Positions 5,921-10,560 of a stretch of DNA of 10,560 nt are shown here, one piece after another. A model generated the notes under the pieces. The model was not told the origin of the DNA. It searched no databases and saw only the letters and a list, made by a program, of their open reading frames with translations. The stretch is from the NCBI GenBank assembly GCA_023458595.1, contig JAEWYT010000021.1, forward strand, positions 1-10,560. The letters are read 5' to 3'. This DNA comes from Pseudomonadota bacterium. GTDB lineage: Bacteria; Pseudomonadota; Alphaproteobacteria; Rhizobiales; Tepidamorphaceae. The position numbers and the translations under genes are program-made. Each line of letters opens with the position of its first letter. Positions within the stretch are counted from its first letter, which is position 1.

Positions 5921-6832
5921 ATGTCTTTTGCTGCAAGGCTCATCGCGGCGGCCGCGCTCGTCGCACTCGCAATCCCGGCGCTCGCGCACGGCTACAAGAT
6001 CGGGACCCTGGAAATAGGACACCCCTGGACCCGTGCCACGCCGCCCGGCGCAACGGTTGCCGGCGCCTTCATGACCATCGGGAACAGCGGGAACGAACCG
6101 GATCGCCTCGTCGGCGGTTCCTCGCCGGCGGGCCGCGTCGAGATCCATACGATGGAAATGACGAACGGTATCATGAAGATGCGGGAGATGCCGGACGGGC
6201 TGCCGCTGCCGGCAGGCGAGACGGTCGAACTGAAGCCGGGCGGCTTCCACATCATGATCGTCGGGCTGTCGGCGCCGTTCGAGGAAGGCCGGCGTGTTCC
6301 GCTGACGCTCGAATTCGAGAAGGCCGGCAAGGTGGACGTGGAACTCGCGGTGTCGGCGCCCGGCGCGCCGGGAACCAAGGACGAACACCAGCATCAGCAT
6401 CAGGGCGGCGTATCCGGCGGGAGCGACGAGACGGCGATCGCCGATCTCATGAAGTCGATGTTCGACAAGCCGGATGCCCCGCTCACCGTCGAACCGGTCG
6501 TCGTCGTCGGCGACAACGCGGTGGCGGGCTGGGCGCAGGGCGACACCGGCGGCCGGGCCCTCCTGAAACGCGGGCATCACGGCTGGCGGATCGTGCTGTG
6601 CAGCGGCGATGCGCTGAAGGAAACGGCGAGCCTCGTCGAGATCGGCCTGCCCGACCACGACGCGACCGCGATCAGCGCCCGGCTCGCCGAGGCCGAGGCG
6701 GCGCTCGATCCGGCTCTGGTCGCCAGGTTCTCGTTGTTCGACGGCATCGTCATGATGGACGAAGAGGGCGGCCATCCGACCGGGCACGGCGAGAGCGGGC
6801 ACGGCCACGACCATGGCGAGGCCGCGCAATGA
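5921..6832 (+). CDS. PCu(A)C copper chaperone fused to a copper-uptake-associated domain
   Basis: A 303-residue exported protein of two joined modules. The signal peptide (about 1-22) ends PALA before HGYKIG, so the mature chain should begin with His. Module one (about 25-150) is a PCu(A)C chaperone, a periplasmic Cu(I) carrier that feeds the CuA site of cytochrome oxidase or copper uptake: it has IGHPWTRATPPG near the start and the copper ligands His76, Met87, His110 and Met112 in the pattern H-x10-M-x22-H-x-M, plus surrounding methionines (HTMEMTNGIMKM). A His-rich linker (EHQHQHQ, about 155-161) leads to module two (about 169-280), which matches the separate 'copper uptake system-associated protein' (MFDKPDAPLTVEPVVVVGD, then AGWAQGD and GWRIVLCSGDAL). 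The last 23 residues add a His/Gly-rich tail (GHGESGHGHDHG). The two modules usually occur as neighbouring genes; here they are one chain. The stop codon overlaps the next start. Confidence 0.9.
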   Translation: MSFAARLIAAAALVALAIPALAHGYKIGTLEIGHPWTRATPPGATVAGAFMTIGNSGNEPDRLVGGSSPAGRVEIHTMEMTNGIMKMREMPDGLPLPAGETVELKPGGFHIMIVGLSAPFEEGRRVPLTLEFEKAGKVDVELAVSAPGAPGTKDEHQHQHQGGVSGGSDETAIADLMKSMFDKPDAPLTVEPVVVVGDNAVAGWAQGDTGGRALLKRGHHGWRIVLCSGDALKETASLVEIGLPDHDATAISARLAEAEAALDPALVARFSLFDGIVMMDEEGGHPTGHGESGHGHDHGEAAQ

Positions 6833-6939
6833 GGCTGCCGGCACCGGGTCACTGGCCGTTGGGGCTGATCGCGGGTGTGGCGGCGGCGTCGGGCCTGACG
6901 ATCTTCGCGGTCGTCGCGGTAACCTTGAGCTGGCTCTAG
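6829..6939 (+). CDS. 36-residue single-span membrane peptide overlapping the chaperone gene
   Basis: The start ATG lies in ATGA, sharing bases with the TGA stop of the chaperone gene (6830-6832), the classic layout for translational coupling. The frame ends at TAG 6937-6939. The peptide has a short polar start with Arg2, one His (GHWPLGL) and a long hydrophobic run from about residue 10 to 34 (LIAGVAAASGLTIFAVVAVT), ending SWL: a single transmembrane helix with almost nothing outside it. I do not recognise a family. Position and coupling suggest a small inner-membrane partner of the copper chaperone system. It is short, and the case rests on the overlap, the clean hydrophobicity and the immediate stop followed by a hairpin. 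Confidence 0.6.
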   Translation: MRLPAPGHWPLGLIAGVAAASGLTIFAVVAVTLSWL

Positions 6940-6942
6940 CGC

Positions 6943-6975
6943 GCCCCTCGCGGGGCCCGGCCGAACGGCCGGGCC
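6943..6975. terminator. GC-rich hairpin between convergent genes
   Basis: GGCCCGGCC (6954-6962) pairs with GGCCGGGCC (6967-6975) around GAAC, a 9-bp all-GC stem. A competing smaller hairpin is GCCCC (6943-6947) with GGGGC (6952-6956). It starts just after the TAG at 6939 and ends just before the stop codon of the opposite gene (6982). No T tract, so it is probably a bidirectional barrier that may need Rho. Confidence 0.5.
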
Positions 6976-6981
6976 GCAGGC

Positions 6982-7362
6982 CTATCCCGAGATGTTCTCG
7001 ATCTTCAGGATGCGTCCGGACGTGTCGACGAAGAAGATCCGGATCAGCGGGAAATCGTTGGGGCCGCCGACCGGCATGACCCACCTGACCACCCGGCTGC
7101 CGCCGCAGCCGCTCGGGTTCGGGCCGATGACGATCGTGACCGGGACGATGTTGCGGCCGACCGACTGGCCGGGCGGCGCCCCGCGCCGGCCGGAAAGCGC
7201 CTTCTGGCACGTATCCCTGGCGTAGAAGTTCGCGGTCAGGATCAGCGGTCCGCCATAGGGGCCGGCGCGGCGGGCATAGCTGCCGGGACCCTGGGCGGAC
7301 ACGGACGGCGCGTCCGCGAGCACCAGAACGAATGCGAAAAGCGCAAGCGCCACGTATCTCAT
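6982..7362 (-). CDS. Small exported protein of unknown function
   Basis: A 126-residue protein that I do not recognise. Residues 1-23 form a signal peptide (MRYVALALFAFVLVLADAPS, likely cut after VSA before QGPG). The mature chain is about 103 residues with a Gly/Arg/Pro-rich start, then two cysteines (ARDTCQKAL and PSGCGGSRV) that could pair, and beta-prone segments (VPVTIVIG, RVVRWVMPVGG, FPLIRIFFVDTSG). The ATG at 7362 has a good ribosome site, GAGGG, 5 bases away (complement of 7368-7372). It is convergent with the copper block and has no obvious partner gene, so a role in copper handling is not implied by the layout. Confidence 0.75.
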   Translation of the reverse strand: MRYVALALFAFVLVLADAPSVSAQGPGSYARRAGPYGGPLILTANFYARDTCQKALSGRRGAPPGQSVGRNIVPVTIVIGPNPSGCGGSRVVRWVMPVGGPNDFPLIRIFFVDTSGRILKIENISG

Positions 7363-7451
7363 GACTACCCTCTGCGACCTCGCCGCGGCGAGACTTATAA
7401 AGTGGCTAAGAAGACGGTACTAAGGGTAGGGTGCCGCCGTCGCGTCCTCAA

Positions 7452-7473
7452 GGCCCCGCGACCCGCGCGGGCC
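7452..7473 (-). terminator. Hairpin after the crotonase gene
   Basis: Read on the minus strand, GGCCC and CGCG pair with CGCG and GGGCC around GGT, with one bulged G, four bases after the TGA stop (7477-7479). Only two Ts follow, so it is a weak terminator candidate for the ligase-crotonase transcript. Confidence 0.35.
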
Positions 7474-7476
7474 GGC

Positions 7477-8247
7477 TCAGCCGAATGCCGAGACCCGCCT
7501 GGCCGTCTCCGGATCGAGGAAGCCGCGCACCGTCGCCTCCGTTTCCGCCGTCAGCGCGCGGTTCAGGCCTGCGCCGTCGGGGCGGGCGAAGATGCGGCGG
7601 AGATCGCGGACCGGGCCGACCGGCAGGGCGGCGAGGCGCTTGGCGAGGTCGACGGCCCTCGCCATCAGCGCGTCGTCGGGCACCACGTCGAGCAGCATGC
7701 CCCAGTCCTTCGCCTGGGCGGCGTCGAACTTCTCGCCGAACAGGATCATCTCGCGCGCCTTCTGCAGGCCGACCATGCGCGGCAGGATGTCCGTCACCCC
7801 GCCGGTGACGAAGACGCCCCAGGAGACTTCCGGGAAGAAGAAGCGCGTGCCCTCCGCGGCGATGGCGAAATCGCAGTTGATGACCCATTCGAGCCCGCCG
7901 CCGACGGCCCAGCCGCGGATCGCGCCGACGACCGGCGTGCTTCCGAGCACCATCGCCCGCGTCACGTCCTGGATGCGCTCGATATAGGCGGTGGTGCCGG
8001 GCTCGTCGGAGACCTGGGATTCGAAGTCCTTGAGGTCGTCGCCGGAGCAGAAGGCGCGGCCGGCGCCGGTGAGCACGATGGCGCGGACGTCCGCGTCCTC
8101 GTTAGCGGCGCCGACGGCCTCCACCAGGTCGTCGAGCAGCTCGGGCACGATGGCGTTCAGCCGCTGCGGCCGGTTGAGCTCGATCTTGCGGACGCCGTCG
8201 CCGAGGTCCTCGGCGAGAACGGTGCCGTGCTTGGTGGCAAGGCTCAT
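7477..8247 (-). CDS. Enoyl-CoA hydratase/isomerase (crotonase) family protein
   Basis: A 256-residue crotonase-fold enzyme acting on CoA thioesters in the cytoplasm. The oxyanion-hole segments are GRAFCSGDDL (63-72) and GWAVGGGLEW (112-121). Both acidic residues of true hydratases are present: Glu120 in GGGLEWVINCD and Glu140 in FFPEVSWG, aligning with Glu144 and Glu164 of rat crotonase. Length is normal for a single-domain member. The start ATG at 8247 overlaps the TGA of the ligase gene (8246-8244), an ATGA coupling, and has its own AAGGA site 6 bases away (complement of 8254-8258). The pairing implies that it acts on the acyl-CoA made by the ligase or a product of it. Hydration is likeliest, but isomerase or other crotonase chemistry is possible. 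Confidence 0.92.
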   Translation of the reverse strand: MSLATKHGTVLAEDLGDGVRKIELNRPQRLNAIVPELLDDLVEAVGAANEDADVRAIVLTGAGRAFCSGDDLKDFESQVSDEPGTTAYIERIQDVTRAMVLGSTPVVGAIRGWAVGGGLEWVINCDFAIAAEGTRFFFPEVSWGVFVTGGVTDILPRMVGLQKAREMILFGEKFDAAQAKDWGMLLDVVPDDALMARAVDLAKRLAALPVGPVRDLRRIFARPDGAGLNRALTAETEATVRGFLDPETARRVSAFG

Positions 8248-9548
8248 GGCTTGTCCTTTCTGACGACGCGTCTGGTCTTGCCCTCGGTGCGGGGCAGGGC
8301 GTGGAAGGGCAGGAGGTCGACCGTCGCGGTGACGCCGATCTCCTGCTTGATGCGCTGCTCGACCGCCGCGGCGAGCGCCGGCTCGACCGCGCGGCCCTCG
8401 GCGACCTCCACTTCGACGGGCAGCACGTCGTAGGGACCCGGCCCGTCGAGGGCGATGCGGTATTCGCCCGACAGCTCGGCGAACTGGTTGATGACGGCTG
8501 CGACCTGGGTCGGGAAGGCGTTGATGCCCCGCACCACCACCATGTCATCGGAGCGGCCGACGACGCGGAAGCGCGGGGCGGTGCGCCCGCAGGCGGCCTT
8601 GCCGGTCCCCGTCAGCACGACGATGTCGCCGGTGCGGAAGCGCACCAGCGGCTGGCACTGGCGGCTCACATGGGTCAGCACCAGCTCGCCGCGGACGCCC
8701 TCCTGCCAGGGCAGGGGGTCGCCGGTCGCGGGCTCGATCAGCTCCGGGTGCAGGATGTCGAGGGCGACGAAATGCAGGTCGTTGTCGAACTCGGTCTGGC
8801 CGGCGAAATTGCAGAACACGTCGGAGACGCCGTAGTTGGCGTTGCGCACCTTGAAGCCCCAGGTCTCCTCCAGCCGGGCGCGGAAATCCGGGTTGTCGAG
8901 CCCCGCCTCGCCGCCGAACAGGCCCAACCTGAGGCCGAGATCCCGCGGTTTCAGGCCGGGGAAGTGATCGGCGACGACCCGCTCCAGCACCGCCGGATAG
9001 GACGGCGTGCAGGAGATCGCGGTGATGCCGAGCTCCCGGATCGTGCGGATCAGCAGCTGCGTGTCGCCGACGCCGAAGGGGATCACGGTCGCGCCGGTCT
9101 CTTCCAGCGTCGTGTGGTCGGTAAAGCCGCCCATCCAGAGCCGGTAGTTCAGGCAGTGGACGACGCGATGGCCGGGGCCGAGGCCGCTCGCGGCCTGGGC
9201 GCGGCCGCCGACGACGGCGGTCTCGTGGGCGTCGCGCCGGGACAGGGCGAGGTTCATCGCCGTGCCGGTCGTGCCCGAGGTGCGGTGGACGCGGGCGATC
9301 GTCGTCTCGTCGGCCGCCAGGTAGTCGCCGAAGGGGGGATGGGCGCGCTGGCTCGAGCGCAGCATCTCCTTGTCGGTCAGGGGCAGCCCGGCGAGGCCGT
9401 CGAGCGATTCCGGCGGCCGCACCTTCCCCCAGGCGCGGCGGTGCAGCGGCGATCTCGCCGCCACGTAGTCGCGCTGGACCTCCCAAAGCCGCTGCCGGTG
9501 AGCGGCGAGATCGGAAAGGTCGGCGAAGTCCGCGCGGTCGGCCAGCAT
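8244..9548 (-). CDS. Phenylacetate-CoA-ligase-like AMP-binding enzyme
   Basis: A 434-residue acyl-adenylate-forming enzyme of the PaaK-like branch: it should activate a carboxylic acid with ATP and CoA to the acyl-CoA, AMP and pyrophosphate. Motifs in order: RTSGTTGTAM, the phosphate-binding loop (about 89-98); FGGEAG (215-220); NYGVSD; FRTGDIVVL with the ATP-ribose Asp; GRSDDMVVVRGINAFP at the hinge to the C-terminal lid; and EGKTRRVVR near the end, with the lysine expected to catalyse adenylation. The length matches PaaK (about 430-440). Start ATG 9548 has AGGG 9 bases upstream (complement of 9558-9561). It is first in a two-gene unit with the crotonase and divergent from a TetR gene across a palindrome. 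There are no paa ring-epoxidation genes nearby, so phenylacetate itself is not the assumed substrate; other aromatic or branched acids are possible. Confidence 0.9.
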   Translation of the reverse strand: MLADRADFADLSDLAAHRQRLWEVQRDYVAARSPLHRRAWGKVRPPESLDGLAGLPLTDKEMLRSSQRAHPPFGDYLAADETTIARVHRTSGTTGTAMNLALSRRDAHETAVVGGRAQAASGLGPGHRVVHCLNYRLWMGGFTDHTTLEETGATVIPFGVGDTQLLIRTIRELGITAISCTPSYPAVLERVVADHFPGLKPRDLGLRLGLFGGEAGLDNPDFRARLEETWGFKVRNANYGVSDVFCNFAGQTEFDNDLHFVALDILHPELIEPATGDPLPWQEGVRGELVLTHVSRQCQPLVRFRTGDIVVLTGTGKAACGRTAPRFRVVGRSDDMVVVRGINAFPTQVAAVINQFAELSGEYRIALDGPGPYDVLPVEVEVAEGRAVEPALAAAVEQRIKQEIGVTATVDLLPFHALPRTEGKTRRVVRKDKP

Positions 9549-9571
9549 TGAAATCCGCCCTGATTTGCGAT

Positions 9572-9589
9572 AATGATATCACTATCATT
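9572..9589. promoter_or_regulatory. Palindromic operator between the TetR and ligase genes
   Basis: AATGATA (9572-9578), spacer TCAC, TATCATT (9583-9589): a perfect 7-4-7 inverted repeat of 18 bases, A/T-rich in very GC-rich DNA. It sits in the 92-base divergent gap, 23 bases before the ligase start and 51 bases before the regulator start, where one bound TetR dimer could block both promoters. Confidence 0.7.
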
Positions 9590-9640
9590 TTTCTTGAGGC
9601 GAGGTCCGGAGTCAATGGCGGATTCTCCAGGGAATGCCTT

Positions 9641-10351
9641 ATGAAGGCGGTGCAGGCGAGGGGGCGGCAGGCGGACGGCGGGCCGCTCGATTTCGCTTCC
9701 GTGCTGCTCGGGGAAGCGGCGAAGCCCGATCTGCGCAAGACCGACCGGACGCGGGCGGCGCTGCTGGCGAGCATCGCCGCCGAGCTGCAGTCCGGCGTCC
9801 TGCGCGGCGACCTGAAGGTCGCGACCGTCACGGCGAAGGCCGGCCTCGCGCACGGCACCTTCTACCGCTACTTCCCCGATATCGGCGCGGCGACGGAGGC
9901 GCTGGTCGAGGCCTTCTCCGCCTTCGTGCGCGAAGAGCTGGAAGGGGCGCGGGAAGGCGAGCCCGGCTCGCGGGAGCGGGTGCGCGGCGCCACCCTGATC
10001 TATGCGCGCGTCTTCCGGGCCAACGCGCCGCTGATGCGCTGCCTGTTCGATCTCGGCGGCGACGCCTCCGCGGTGAGCAGGTCCCTGCAGGAGCTGAACT
10101 GGCAGTGGAACATGCGGATGGCGGCCTCGATCGCCAAGCGCCGGGCGGTCGCGACCGGCGAACGGCCGCAGCCGCCGGCGGAGCTTCTGCCCGTCGCCTA
10201 CGCGCTCGGCGGCATGATCGACGCGTTCCTGACCGAGCTCTACCTGCGCAAGGACCCGGCGCTCGATCACCTCGCCGGCGACGAGGAGGCCGTGGCCGAC
10301 CTGCTGACCGGGCTGTGGTGCCTCGGGGCCTACGGGGAGGTGAGATCCTAG
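9641..10351 (+). CDS. TetR/AcrR family regulator divergent from the ligase-crotonase pair
   Basis: A 236-residue TetR-type regulator. The N-terminal helix-turn-helix covers about residues 59-80 (KVATVTAKAGLAHGTFYRYF then PD), with the recognition helix ending in the typical TFYRYF. DNA binding is preceded by an unusually long N-terminal segment of about 30 residues. The C-terminal domain (about 90-236) is all-helical and variable, as expected for the ligand pocket and dimer interface. The ATG at 9641 was preferred over a TTG at 9548 in the same frame because AGGGA (9629-9633) lies 7 bases before it and because the longer form would read through the palindromic operator. Divergent layout and the palindrome point to autorepression and control of the ligase-crotonase pair, with an acid or acyl-CoA as probable inducer (inference). 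Confidence 0.92.
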   Translation: MKAVQARGRQADGGPLDFASVLLGEAAKPDLRKTDRTRAALLASIAAELQSGVLRGDLKVATVTAKAGLAHGTFYRYFPDIGAATEALVEAFSAFVREELEGAREGEPGSRERVRGATLIYARVFRANAPLMRCLFDLGGDASAVSRSLQELNWQWNMRMAASIAKRRAVATGERPQPPAELLPVAYALGGMIDAFLTELYLRKDPALDHLAGDEEAVADLLTGLWCLGAYGEVRS

Positions 10352-10560
10352 AGCCTTTCAGGGTCAAATAGAAGCAATGCTGTTTGCGATCGGCGAGGCG
10401 ATCCGGCGTCGAGAGCGGCGCAGGGCGATGCCGGGCATCGGCCAAGGCGGGCCCGAACGACATCGGATGTTTCCGATGTCGTCAGCAAAGGAAAGGGAAA
10501 TCGGGAACACCCGATTTCCCGGCGGGCGTCCGCCGCTCGCAAACCCTCCGGGACGGGCGC
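10352..10560. repeat. Gene-free right edge with three hairpins and a RIME-like start
   Basis: No coding frame here is convincing. The stretch begins CTAGAGCCTTTCAGGG, overlapping the TAG stop (10349-10351), a form reminiscent of intergenic repeats in Rhizobiales. Three hairpins follow: CGATGC/GCATCG (10426-10440); ACGACATCGGA/TCCGATGTCGT, 11 perfect base pairs with a TGTT loop (10457-10482); and GGGAAATCGGG/CCCGATTTCCC, 11 perfect base pairs with an AACA loop (10495-10520). Confidence 0.5.
10495..10520 (-). terminator. Possible terminator for a minus-strand gene beyond the right edge
   Basis: The 11-bp stem at 10495-10520 is followed, on the minus strand, by TTTCCTTTGC, T-rich for this genome. 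It could end a leftward transcript entering from outside the window; on the plus strand the following bases are G/C-rich and would not terminate. Confidence 0.4.

Noticed and set aside
5671..6828. Upstream part of the open frame that contains the 36-residue peptide
   Set aside because: It runs out of frame through the chaperone gene with an Arg/Gly-rich product; only the final ATG-to-stop portion (6829-6939) has gene-like features.
5903..7210. Long minus-strand open frame (435 codons)
   Set aside because: It is antisense to the copper chaperone and crosses the hairpin region and two real genes; composition is typical of a shadow frame.
7402..8433. Long plus-strand open frame (343 codons)
   Set aside because: It lies opposite the crotonase gene, whose catalytic residues are all present, and its product has no recognisable domain.
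8301..9551. Long plus-strand open frame (416 codons)
   Set aside because: It is a mirror frame of the PaaK-like ligase, which has a full motif set in order.
1..10560. Mobile elements, CRISPR arrays, toxin-antitoxin pairs, tRNA or rRNA genes
   Set aside because: No transposase, integrase, direct-repeat array, small paired toxin-antitoxin frames or cloverleaf-like sequence was found on either strand.

Overview
The window is GC-rich, protein-dense DNA with the look of an alphaproteobacterial (probably Hyphomicrobiales/Rhizobiales) chromosome. The evidence is the strong third-position G/C bias, a DUF2852 protein of the kind found mainly in that group, a PCu(A)C copper chaperone joined to a 'copper uptake system-associated' domain, and Rhizobiales-style intergenic palindromes. 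I see no rRNA, tRNA, CRISPR array, transposase, integrase or phage gene. Ten complete larger protein genes and one very small one can be supported; no gene-free stretch exceeds 300 bases.

Left part (1-2471, all on +): a TetR regulator of the WHG subgroup ending in a hairpin, a DUF2852 single-pass membrane/coiled-coil protein ending at a clear intrinsic terminator, and a PlsC-like lysophospholipid acyltransferase. Two or three PhoB-like half-sites in an 11-bp register lie upstream of the acyltransferase, which would suit membrane-lipid remodelling under phosphate limitation.

Middle (2600-5326): a LuxR-type HTH regulator with a PAS-like central region, then a small exported orphan protein with two mature cysteines. 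A REP-like palindrome separates these from a convergent class II aldolase/adducin-family gene on the minus strand.

Copper block (5444-6939, on +): a Cys-rich DUF2946-like exported protein, a PCu(A)C chaperone fused in one chain to a copper-uptake-associated domain with a His-rich linker and His-rich tail, and an overlapping (ATGA) 36-residue single-span membrane peptide. This looks like a periplasmic Cu(I) capture and delivery operon, probably serving cytochrome oxidase assembly or copper uptake. A GC-rich hairpin region separates it from a convergent small exported protein of unknown function (6982-7362, minus).

Right part (7477-10351): a minus-strand pair with an ATGA overlap, a phenylacetate-CoA-ligase-like AMP-binding enzyme followed by a crotonase. 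It is divergent from a TetR regulator across a short gap holding a perfect 7-4-7 inverted repeat, a likely operator. The simplest reading is a small acyl-CoA catabolic module controlled by its divergent TetR protein, with a carboxylic acid or its CoA ester as possible effector. The right edge (10352-10560) is non-coding and carries three consecutive hairpins and a Rhizobiales-like repeat start.
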